The notes under the pieces: model-generated | The model's database searches: none | Told to the model about the DNA's origin: nothing | The model's input: the letters and a program-made list of their open reading frames with translations, nothing else | Assembly (NCBI RefSeq): GCF_018771565.1 | Contig: NZ_CP076326.1 | Location: forward strand, 3,100,001 to 3,164,000 | Direction: 5' to 3' | DNA length: 64,000 nucleotides | Origin: Thermoflexus hugenholtzii | GTDB taxonomy: Bacteria > Chloroflexota > Anaerolineae > Thermoflexales > Thermoflexaceae | Shown: positions 45,813 through 53,699 of the stretch, in pieces | Layout: each line of letters opens with the position of its first letter | Position numbering within the stretch: the first letter of the stretch is position 1 | Position numbers and translations under genes: made by a program

Positions 45813-46685
45813 ATGGACGTGCGAGGAGGTCCCGCAGCCGCGCGGCCTCTGCGTTCTCCTGAGAGATCCCCTGCGATCTTCCGGAAGAGCGTTCTGCTTC
45901 TGCTGCTCCTCCTCGGGGCCCGCTGGCCGGAGCCAGCCCCGCCTCCCCGCGGATCCCCCTCGGATGAGGATCCTCAGGCCCTGCGTCGGTCCCTTCGGGA
46001 AGCCCGAAAAGAGGCGCCCAGACCCCGCCGGCGGAGAGGGCCGCCCCCCTGTGCGACGCCCGGCGTGGTCTGCCGGGGATCCGCCCCGATGGTGGCTTTG
46101 ACCTTCGATGATTGCTTCCTTCCGGATCTGGTGGAGCCGCTTCTTCAGGATCTGGAGGCGGTGGGCGCTCGGGCCACTTTCTTCTGTGTGGGCCGGGTGT
46201 TCCGGGCTCATCCGGAGCTGGCCCGGCGCCTGGTGGCGGGAGGGCACGAGCTGGGCAACCACACGCTGCATCACCGGATGCTGACCCCGCGTCCGGATCG
46301 GAGGGTGATCGACGCCGAGATCGACGGCTGGCAGCGGGCGGTGGAGGAGGCCCTGGGCGGGCCGTATCCCACCCGCTGGTTTCGTCCGCCCGGGATGGCG
46401 GGTTTTACGGTGGAGGCCGACCCGGAGATCCTGGAGGCCGTGCGAGGGCGAGGGATGCGGGTGGCCCTCTGGACCCTGGATGTCTATCGATCGCTGGAGC
46501 GGGTGGGGATCCGGGATCCGGAGCGGGTGGCAGCCTTCCTGCGGGAGCGGGTGCGGGGTGGGGAGATCGTCCTGCTGCACATCAGCACGTCGAACGTGGA
46601 GGGAGTCCGCCGGGCGCTGCCGGAGCTGGCGGCCCGCTTCCGGCTGGTCACGTTGAGCGAGATGTTCCCACCGGATTCCCCATAA
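45813..46685 (+). CDS. Polysaccharide deacetylase (NodB/CE4 family), membrane-anchored or secreted
   Basis: The 290-residue protein has an N-terminal hydrophobic segment (SVLLLLLLLGARW), a basic, Pro-rich spacer of about 50 residues, then a CE4 domain. Metal and catalytic motifs are visible: VALTFDDCFLPD (Asp pair), HELGNHTLHH (His ligands), RWFRPPG and VLLHIS near the end. It should remove acetyl groups from peptidoglycan, chitin-like or other acetylated surface glycans outside the cell. The start MDVRGGP is chosen for the GGGAGG site in front of it; an ATG six codons upstream lacks one. Confidence 0.9.
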   Translation: MDVRGGPAAARPLRSPERSPAIFRKSVLLLLLLLGARWPEPAPPPRGSPSDEDPQALRRSLREARKEAPRPRRRRGPPPCATPGVVCRGSAPMVALTFDDCFLPDLVEPLLQDLEAVGARATFFCVGRVFRAHPELARRLVAGGHELGNHTLHHRMLTPRPDRRVIDAEIDGWQRAVEEALGGPYPTRWFRPPGMAGFTVEADPEILEAVRGRGMRVALWTLDVYRSLERVGIRDPERVAAFLRERVRGGEIVLLHISTSNVEGVRRALPELAARFRLVTLSEMFPPDSP

Positions 46686-46777
46686 TTAGGCGTGGAGATC
46701 CTCTGCGATCCATAGCAGTCCTGCGGCGGCGTGGCGCTCTGCCCGGCCGGGAGGACGCGGATCGCGGCTGGAAGGCT

Positions 46778-49534
46778 CTATCCGATCTCTTTACCATGCG
46801 TCGCGTTATAACCCCGACCGATCCCCCGGTAAATGAAGCCCAGCTCGCGCATCATCTCCGGCTCGTAGATGTTGCGGCCGTCGATGATCACCGGCCGCCG
46901 CATGAGCTGCTTGATGCGTGGGAGATCCAGATGCTTGAACTCGTTCCAGTCCGTCACCACCACCAGGGCGTCGGCGCCCGCAGCCAGCTCATAAGGATCC
47001 GCGCACATGATCACCTGGGGCAGGACCCGCGCGGCGTTGGGCATGGCGACCGGATCATAGGCCCGCACGACAGCCCCCTCCTGGAGGAGCAGCCCCGCGA
47101 TCTCCAGGGCCGGGGCCTCCCGGATGTCATCGGTGTTCGGCTTGAAGGCCAGCCCCAGCAGCCCGATCACCATGCCCCGCAGATCCTCCAGGATCTCCTT
47201 CAGCTTCCACACCACTCGCCGCCGCTGATCCCGGTTGATCTCCACCACCGCCTGCAACAGCTGCGGATGACACCCGTGGACAACCGCCATGTGAATGAGG
47301 GCCTTGACGTCCTTGGGGAAACAGTTATGGATCCAAATACCGGGCCCAGCAATCAGCGTTCCATGTTCAGTTTCCATGCTAAAAACAGAATCATTAGTCT
47401 CATATTTTTGCACAGAAACGACCTCAACTGTCGCAAATCCTTCATGATTTCGGTATCCTAATGGGGCGATTCGACGCTGATATCCGGCCAGGATGGCCTC
47501 GGCCTCTTGCCATTGAGAGGTGCTGAGCATGTCCCGAATCCGGACGATTTGATCGAACCCGTTCACGCGAATCACATATGCCTTTACCTTGGACTTGTTC
47601 ATCATCTTCTCTGCGACTGAGGCCACAATCCCCAAGGATTGAAGCATTAGAAGCACACCGTAGGCAAGTTTAGGGCTAACTGTTGCAAACTCGAAGTTAA
47701 CATGTCGTTTTTGATTTAACAACGTGATGCTACCATCTCCGCTAAATAGTCCGCGAAGCAGGGCAATTCGCAACAAACGAGACCACCCAAAAGCCTGAGG
47801 AGGTATTGATTTGGTGTAAGAATTTGTTCCGCACTGAAGAACATCTCGGATCAAATATGCCAAAATACGAGATGAGATCAAAGTAACCAAAGCACCTTCC
47901 TGCCTTGACGATTTGTATCGAATTCGGTAATAATCGAGCAGATTATGAAGATCTTGAATCAGATCGCTCTCGTGAATTCCAAAACTGAACCCTATCCGTT
48001 CTCGAGTCGAGTTATACCTTCCAGGCTCCAGGGAAATCCATCCCTCTGCGAGATAATATCCGATAAGCCGGGCAAAATTTTCATCCAGCCGGAATGCCCC
48101 AGGACAGGTTGTGGAGGATCGCCCGCGATTTGTAAAACAATCAATCTGAGTTGCTGGGGTGCTTATATACTGGTTAATTCGAGCAAACAATCGCAATGGC
48201 ATATAATTTTTCCGATAAATTTCGTATAAAAGACGATAATCCTTGCTGGATATTATTTTCTTTATAAAATCGTATTGTTCGGAAAACTTTCCGCCCAGGG
48301 CGCGGACCTTGACCTGAGGGGCGATGGGCGCATCGATAAGGGCTGTTAGGAGATCCATCTCCTCTGATTCGTCGATCGGAAGAGTCCAATCATAAACCAA
48401 GGGCAAGGGAATGCGATCCCCAGGTTGCACTTGCGCCGCGGGAACAACTTCAAAGATCCCTTCGGCTTCACGATATCGGATCACCGGATGATCGGCAGTA
48501 AGTACAATCCGCCGGCCCATGCGGGCATAGATCTCCACCATCTGCCCTTGGTAAGGCCGGCGGGTGAGCGCTTGAACGCGCGTTGGAACAATTTGAGCTT
48601 GTTCTGGATCGAAAGTCAGTGTCCAGAGCTGCTCGGGATACACCACGATCGCATGGGGCCCTCCCCAGGAGTAGAACAGATCTCGTATAGAAGTAACGTG
48701 GAGTCCTTGTGTAGTCATGGCATAAACGATGGTATCACCGTGGAAACACGACCCACCCCACCCTACCCCCGCGTCCAGGAAGGCGCGGCCGATGCGCTTG
48801 TCGTAGCCCATGCCGGCCGCCACCTCCTTCACATCGGCCCCCAGGGCCTCGCAGATGTTGGCGATCTCATTGATGAAGGAGATCTTGGTGGCCAGGAAGG
48901 CGTTGGAGGCGTATTTGATCATCTCCGCCGTGCGCAGATCGGTGATCATGATGGTGCTGCGCAGGGGCAGATACAGCTGGGCCACCTTCTCCGCCGCCTC
49001 CCGATCCAGCGAGCCCAGGACGATGCGATCGGGGTTCATGAAGTCGTAAACCGCCGATCCCTCCCGCAGGAACTCGGGGTTGGAGACCACCCAGAAGGGA
49101 ATGGGCCGGCGCTGGCGGCTGCGCACGATGTCCGCCACCCAATCTCCGGTCCCCACCGGCACCGTGCTCTTGTTGACGATGATGAGGGGATGGTCCATCA
49201 CCTCCCCGATGCGCTCCGCGGCCATGCGCACATACCGGAGATCCGCCTCCCCGTCCACTCCTTCAGGAGTCCCCACGGCGATGAAGACGAACTCCGCAGG
49301 CAGGCCGTTAATGCCTTCCTCATATGAGGTCGTGAAGGAAAGGCGGCCCGCCTTCATATTGCGGCGGACGATCTCCTCAAGCCCCGGCTCGAAGATGGGG
49401 AGCCGGCCTTCCTGCAGCATGGCGATCTTTTCTTCATTGATATCCACGCACGCCACCCGATTGCCCAGGTCCGCCAGGCAAGCCGCGGTGGTCAATCCCA
49501 CGTAGCCGGCTCCGATCACGCAGATCCGCTTCAT
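46778..49534 (-). CDS. UDP-glucose 6-dehydrogenase precursor containing an intein
   Basis: The 918-residue precursor has an N-extein of 262 residues and a C-extein of 181 residues; spliced together they give a normal 443-residue UDP-glucose/GDP-mannose dehydrogenase. The NAD motif is MKRICVIGAGYVGLTTA. Other motifs are VAVGTPEG (in FIAVGTPEGVDG), NKSTVPVGTG, NPEFLREGSA, EMIKYASNAFLATKISFINE (named) and, after splicing, GGSCFPKDVKAL with the catalytic cysteine. It oxidises UDP-glucose to UDP-glucuronate for surface polysaccharide. The intein occupies residues 263-737. The start follows CAGGAGGCGGAG. The exteins are GC-rich like the rest of the window. Confidence 0.95.
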   Translation of the reverse strand: MKRICVIGAGYVGLTTAACLADLGNRVACVDINEEKIAMLQEGRLPIFEPGLEEIVRRNMKAGRLSFTTSYEEGINGLPAEFVFIAVGTPEGVDGEADLRYVRMAAERIGEVMDHPLIIVNKSTVPVGTGDWVADIVRSRQRRPIPFWVVSNPEFLREGSAVYDFMNPDRIVLGSLDREAAEKVAQLYLPLRSTIMITDLRTAEMIKYASNAFLATKISFINEIANICEALGADVKEVAAGMGYDKRIGRAFLDAGVGWGGSCFHGDTIVYAMTTQGLHVTSIRDLFYSWGGPHAIVVYPEQLWTLTFDPEQAQIVPTRVQALTRRPYQGQMVEIYARMGRRIVLTADHPVIRYREAEGIFEVVPAAQVQPGDRIPLPLVYDWTLPIDESEEMDLLTALIDAPIAPQVKVRALGGKFSEQYDFIKKIISSKDYRLLYEIYRKNYMPLRLFARINQYISTPATQIDCFTNRGRSSTTCPGAFRLDENFARLIGYYLAEGWISLEPGRYNSTRERIGFSFGIHESDLIQDLHNLLDYYRIRYKSSRQEGALVTLISSRILAYLIRDVLQCGTNSYTKSIPPQAFGWSRLLRIALLRGLFSGDGSITLLNQKRHVNFEFATVSPKLAYGVLLMLQSLGIVASVAEKMMNKSKVKAYVIRVNGFDQIVRIRDMLSTSQWQEAEAILAGYQRRIAPLGYRNHEGFATVEVVSVQKYETNDSVFSMETEHGTLIAGPGIWIHNCFPKDVKALIHMAVVHGCHPQLLQAVVEINRDQRRRVVWKLKEILEDLRGMVIGLLGLAFKPNTDDIREAPALEIAGLLLQEGAVVRAYDPVAMPNAARVLPQVIMCADPYELAAGADALVVVTDWNEFKHLDLPRIKQLMRRPVIIDGRNIYEPEMMRELGFIYRGIGRGYNATHGKEIG
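47324..48748 (-). mobile_element. Intein with LAGLIDADG-type homing endonuclease in UDP-glucose dehydrogenase
   Basis: The 475-residue insert begins with Cys (CFHGDTIVYAM, splicing block A) and ends WIHN followed by Cys (+1), the canonical class 1 layout. Block B is VLTADHPVIRY with the catalytic Thr/His. The C-terminal block F/G reads DSVFSMETEHGTLIAG then GIWIHN. Endonuclease motifs are LIGYYLAEG and LLRGLFSGDGS, which resemble the two LAGLIDADG helices. Base composition in the central part (about 47600-48300) is visibly richer in A/T than the exteins, fitting horizontal arrival. It interrupts the enzyme directly before the catalytic cysteine. Confidence 0.95.
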
Positions 49535-49576
49535 CTCCGCCTCCTGCCGGGATCGAACATCGATGCGCGCCCTCGC

Positions 49577-52216
49577 TCATCCGGCGAGGGTTCGGGCGGC
49601 GGGGCGTTCCCCGTCCGTCCGCGCGGGGGCCGGGAGCACCCCGGCCATCAGCAGGCCCACCTGCTGCAGCGTGGCCTCCGCCGCCTCCAGGACGGCCACG
49701 ATGCGCCCCCGATACATCACCGCGATCCGATCGGATAGGGAGAAGATCTCGTCCAGCTCCGTGGAGACCAGGAGCACGGCCACCCCCTGATCCCGCATCT
49801 CCACGATCTTGCGATGGATGTATTCGGTGGCCCCCACGTCGAGCCCCCGGGTGGGCTGGTTGGCCACCAGCAGCCGGATGGGCCGGGACAGCTCCCGGGC
49901 AGCGATCACCTTCTGCTGGTTGCCGCCGGAGAGGTTGCGGGCAGGCGTGTAGGGGCTCGGGGTTCGAATGTCATAGAGGGCGATGAGACGGCGAGCGTGC
50001 TCCAGGATCGCCTGGGGTTGCCGCTGGAGGCCCCGGGCGAAGGGCGGGCGGTCATAAGCGTTCAGAACCAGGTTGTCCGCGACGGAGTAAGGCAGCACCA
50101 GGCCGTGCTTCTGCCGATCCTCCGGGATGTGTGCCATCCCGCGGTCGATCAGGGCCCGGGGCGGACGGCCGGTCACCTCCTCCCCAAGCAGGAACACCCG
50201 ACCGCCGGCGACGGGGCGCAACCCCACCAGAGCCTCGATCAGCTCGGTCTGTCCGTTCCCCTGCACCCCCGCGATCCCCAGGATCTCGCCGGCGCGCACG
50301 GAAAAGCTCACCCCATCCACCGCCAGCGCCCCCCGGTCGTCCCGCACCCGCAGATCCTCCACCCGCAGGACCTCCTCCCCGGGCCGCGCGGGGGCTTTCT
50401 CCACCGTCAGCATCACCTCGCGCCCGACCATCATCGCGGCCAGATGGGCCTCGTCCGCCTCCTCCGGCGTCAGCACGCCCACCACCCGCCCGTTCCGGAG
50501 CACAGTGATGCGGTCCGCCACCGCCAGCACTTCTTTCAGTTTGTGGGTGATGAAGATGATGGAGACCCCCTGCCGCTGCAGGTGGCGCATGACCCGGAAC
50601 AGCTCCTCGGTCTCCTGGGGCGTCAGCACCGCCGTGGGCTCGTCCAGGATCAGGATGTCGGCGTTGCGGTAAAGGGCCTTGAGGATCTCCACCCGTTGCT
50701 GGACGCCCACCGGCAGGTCCTTCACCAGGGCCTCCGGGTCCACCTCCAGGCCGTAGCGGCGGGAGAGCTCCCGCACCTCCTGAACCGCCCGGCGCAGGTC
50801 CAGGAAGGGGCCGCGGCGGATCTCCTGGCCCAGGATGATGTTCTCGGCCACGGTGAACACCGGCACCAGCATGAAGTGCTGGTGGACCATCCCGATCCCC
50901 AGGCGGATGGCGTCGTTCGGCCGGCGCAGCTCCACCGGCTGCCCCTTCACGTAGATCTCGCCTTCGTCCGGATGATACAGGCCGTAGAGGATGTTCATCA
51001 GGGTGGTCTTGCCGGCCCCGTTCTCCCCCAGGATGGCGTGGATCTCGCCCCGGCGCAGGGAGAAGTTCACGTGGTCGTTGGCCACCACCCCGGGGAACCG
51101 CTTGACGATCCCTACCGCCTGAAGGATCTCCCCATCGGCGGAGAAGGGCAGGGCCGCCGGGCGCTGAGTCCGACGGCGAGGCGGCAGCGCCTCGCGCTCA
51201 TAGGGCTGTCCGTCCGCCGCCGGCGGGATGGTGCGGCCGACGATGCCGGTGAGCACCAGCATGGTCATCACGTAGGGCACCATCCCCACGAACTGGGAGG
51301 GAGCGGGGAACTCGAACTGCTGGGCGTTGGCCTGCAGGGCCTGGGCCGCCCCGAACAGCAGCGTGGCCGCCCACGCCCCGAAGGGGGTCCAGTTCCCGAA
51401 GATCATCGCCGCCAGGGAGATGAAGCCCCGGCCGTTGGTCATCAACGGCTCGAAGGCCGGCACCGACTCCAGGGTGAAGTAGGCCCCCGCCAGCCCGGCC
51501 ATCGCCCCACCCAGAATCACATTGATATAGCGCATGCGGATCACATCGATGCCCAGGGTGTCCGCCCCCCGGGGATGCTCCCCCACCGCCCGGGTGCGCA
51601 GCCCCCAGACAGTATGGAAAAGCAGGATGTGGACCGCCAGGACCAGGAGGGGGGCCAGCCAGGTGATGGGTTGCTGGCTGAAGATGCTCCCCACCAGGGG
51701 GAGCTCCGAGAGCACCGGGAGGGAGATACGGGGGAGCACGCCGGGGGAATGGGGCATCTGACCGCCGAAGAACAGCTGGCGGTTCAGGTAACCGGTGATC
51801 CCCACCGCCAGGATGTTGATCACCGTCCCGCTGATGATCTGATCGGTCTTATACGTGATCGAGAGGACGGCATGGAGCAGGCCCAGGAGCGCCCCGCTCA
51901 GGATGGCCACCAGCACGCCCAGGAGCAGCGCCACCATGCCGGGCGCGCCGGCATCGTAGATGTAAAGGGAAGCTGTGAAGCCGGTGAAGGCCGCGGTGAG
52001 CATCATCCCCTCGATGGCGATGTTGACCACCCCGCTGCGCTCGCAGAAGATCCCGGAGAGGGCTCCCAGCACCAAAGGGGTAGAGACCCGGATGGTGGTG
52101 GCCAGCATGCTGACGAGGATCACCGCCGCGGGATACCGTCCGTATCCCAGGGCCACTGCCGCCCCGAAGATCAGGGCGATCACCCCGATGATGAAGCCGA
52201 ACCGTCGCGCGTCCAT
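49577..52216 (-). CDS. BMP-type ABC transporter: permease fused to a double ATPase
   Basis: The 879-residue protein joins two usually separate subunits of the BMP/nucleoside (YufOPQ/Nup) transporter. Residues about 1-325 are a permease of the NupC/YufQ kind (LGALSGIFCERSGVVNIAIEG). After a charged linker, residues about 360-860 hold two ABC modules. The first has Walker A GENGAGKTT, signature LPVGVQQRVE and Walker B ILILDEPTA. The second has the degenerate Walker A GVQGNGQTE, signature LSGGNQQKV and VANQPTRGLD, as is normal for this family. The start MDARRFGF follows GAAGAGGGG. It lies downstream of the second permease gene. Substrate, probably nucleosides, is inferred; no binding protein is nearby. 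Confidence 0.9.
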   Translation of the reverse strand: MDARRFGFIIGVIALIFGAAVALGYGRYPAAVILVSMLATTIRVSTPLVLGALSGIFCERSGVVNIAIEGMMLTAAFTGFTASLYIYDAGAPGMVALLLGVLVAILSGALLGLLHAVLSITYKTDQIISGTVINILAVGITGYLNRQLFFGGQMPHSPGVLPRISLPVLSELPLVGSIFSQQPITWLAPLLVLAVHILLFHTVWGLRTRAVGEHPRGADTLGIDVIRMRYINVILGGAMAGLAGAYFTLESVPAFEPLMTNGRGFISLAAMIFGNWTPFGAWAATLLFGAAQALQANAQQFEFPAPSQFVGMVPYVMTMLVLTGIVGRTIPPAADGQPYEREALPPRRRTQRPAALPFSADGEILQAVGIVKRFPGVVANDHVNFSLRRGEIHAILGENGAGKTTLMNILYGLYHPDEGEIYVKGQPVELRRPNDAIRLGIGMVHQHFMLVPVFTVAENIILGQEIRRGPFLDLRRAVQEVRELSRRYGLEVDPEALVKDLPVGVQQRVEILKALYRNADILILDEPTAVLTPQETEELFRVMRHLQRQGVSIIFITHKLKEVLAVADRITVLRNGRVVGVLTPEEADEAHLAAMMVGREVMLTVEKAPARPGEEVLRVEDLRVRDDRGALAVDGVSFSVRAGEILGIAGVQGNGQTELIEALVGLRPVAGGRVFLLGEEVTGRPPRALIDRGMAHIPEDRQKHGLVLPYSVADNLVLNAYDRPPFARGLQRQPQAILEHARRLIALYDIRTPSPYTPARNLSGGNQQKVIAARELSRPIRLLVANQPTRGLDVGATEYIHRKIVEMRDQGVAVLLVSTELDEIFSLSDRIAVMYRGRIVAVLEAAEATLQQVGLLMAGVLPAPARTDGERPAARTLAG

Positions 52217-52242
52217 CCCCTCTTCGCTCCCCGATCGGATCC

Positions 52243-52282
52243 CCTCAGGTGCCCCACGCATCGTTCGTGGGATATCTTGAGG
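52243..52282 (-). promoter_or_regulatory. Leader hairpin upstream of the permease-ATPase fusion gene
   Basis: An inner 6-bp stem (CCCACG/CGTGGG) with a 7-base loop is enclosed by an outer 5-bp stem (CCTCA/TGAGG), 27 bases upstream of the fusion gene's start. Seventeen of 19 bases (52259-52277) match the hairpin at 53543-53561 in front of the permease gene. Confidence 0.5.
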
Positions 52283-52291
52283 TCATCCTCT

Positions 52292-53479
52292 TCACAGCTC
52301 TCCCCATCCTCGGGTGAGCACCATCCGCTCCTCCTCCGCCGCGCCCCGGAACAGCGGCCGATACAGCGTGCGCACGATCGCCTCGGCGGCCACGAACATC
52401 AGGATCAGGGCCTGGATCACCGAGATCAGATCCACCGGGACCTGGGTGAGGAACTGCATGCGGCTGGCCCCGTTGCGCAGGGCTCCGAAGAGGAAGGCGG
52501 CCAGCACCACCCCCAGGGGGTGAACCTTCCCCAGCAGGGCGATGGCGATGGCGTCGAAGCCGTAGCCCAGGTTGAAGCTCAGCTCGTGCCGGTAATTCAG
52601 CCCCGTCACCTGCACCGCGCCCGCCATCCCGGCCAGGAAGCCGCTCATGGCCATCGTGAGCACGGTGATCCGGACGATGGGGATGCCCGCATAGCGGGCC
52701 GCGTGAGGGTTCAGGCCGACCGTCCGGATCTCGAAGCCCAGGGTGGTCCGCCAGAGCAGCCAGGCCACCAGCAGGGCCATCCCCAGGGCGATCAGGAACC
52801 CGGCGTGCAACCGGAGATCCGGATCGGCGAACAGCCGGGGGAGACGGGCGGTCTCCGCGATGCGAGGGGTGCGGGCCACCACATTGGTCGGGCTGGGATC
52901 CCGCATGGGGCCGTTCAGGAGATAGCTGGCCATCAGCAGGGCGATGTAGTTCATCATGATCGTGTTGATGACCTCGTGCCCGCCGGTGCGGGCCTTCAGC
53001 CAGCCCGGGATGGCGGCCCACAGGGCGCCGGCCAGCGCCCCACCCAGGATGGCCAGCGGCAGATGCAGGAGAGCCGGGATGGTCCCGCCCACCAGAGGGG
53101 GAAGGGCGTAGCCGATCCACGCCGCGACGATGGCCCCCAGGGCCAGCTGGCCTTCCGCCCCGATGTTGAACAATCCTCCGTGGAAGGCCAGGGCGATGCC
53201 CAGCCCGGCGAACACGTAGGGGGTCATCTGCACCAGGGTTTCGCTCAACGCCTTGGGGGAGCCGAAGGCCCCTTCCCACAGCCCCTGATAAGCCAGGAGG
53301 GCCAGCTGAGGCTTGCCGGTGGCGATGAAGACCACTACCCCGCCGATCCCCATCGCAGTCAGGACCGCCAGGATGGGGACCCAGAGAGCGCCGCTCTGAA
53401 CGGATTGCCGAAGCGCCCGGGTGAGCTCATCCAGGCGCCCGCCCCACGTCCGCGCCAGCCCGCGAAGGCTCCGCTCCAC
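52292..53479 (-). CDS. BMP-type ABC transporter permease
   Basis: The 395-residue membrane protein has about nine hydrophobic helices and the family stretch ALAFHGGLFNIGAEGQLALG near residue 115, typical of the larger permease of BMP/nucleoside transporters (NupB/YufP). It also has HEVINTIMMNYIALL, a coupling-region hallmark. It begins with GTG behind AAGGAGGTGGGAT, an ideal ribosome site. The 76-base gap to the downstream fusion gene carries a hairpin. The two genes together make one transporter, but the lipoprotein that should deliver the substrate is missing from the neighbourhood; upstream lies dinG. Confidence 0.92.
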   Translation of the reverse strand: MERSLRGLARTWGGRLDELTRALRQSVQSGALWVPILAVLTAMGIGGVVVFIATGKPQLALLAYQGLWEGAFGSPKALSETLVQMTPYVFAGLGIALAFHGGLFNIGAEGQLALGAIVAAWIGYALPPLVGGTIPALLHLPLAILGGALAGALWAAIPGWLKARTGGHEVINTIMMNYIALLMASYLLNGPMRDPSPTNVVARTPRIAETARLPRLFADPDLRLHAGFLIALGMALLVAWLLWRTTLGFEIRTVGLNPHAARYAGIPIVRITVLTMAMSGFLAGMAGAVQVTGLNYRHELSFNLGYGFDAIAIALLGKVHPLGVVLAAFLFGALRNGASRMQFLTQVPVDLISVIQALILMFVAAEAIVRTLYRPLFRGAAEEERMVLTRGWGEL

Positions 53480-53525
53480 ATCCCACCTCCTTGCCCGTCC
53501 GCTACCCCGGGTTCAGGTCTCGCTA

Positions 53526-53566
53526 CGCTGAGATGTTCCATCCATCATTCGTGGGACATCTCAGCG
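53526..53566 (-). promoter_or_regulatory. Leader hairpin upstream of the permease gene
   Basis: CGCTGAGATGTTCCA (53526-53540) pairs with TGGGACATCTCAGCG (53552-53566) over 15 positions with one G-U, closing an 11-base loop, 47 bases upstream of the GTG start. It shares a 19-base segment (17 identical) with the hairpin in front of the next transporter gene. Confidence 0.6.
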
Positions 53567-53699
53567 GATGAGACGTCTGATCGCTTTCAAGGGCCGGATG
53601 CCGAACGGCAACCGCCCTCCCCGATCCGATGTGGTTTGAATTTTACGTGGGGAGCCTTTCGCCCGGCAAACGGGATCGGTTCGGAGGCATCCGAACTTC

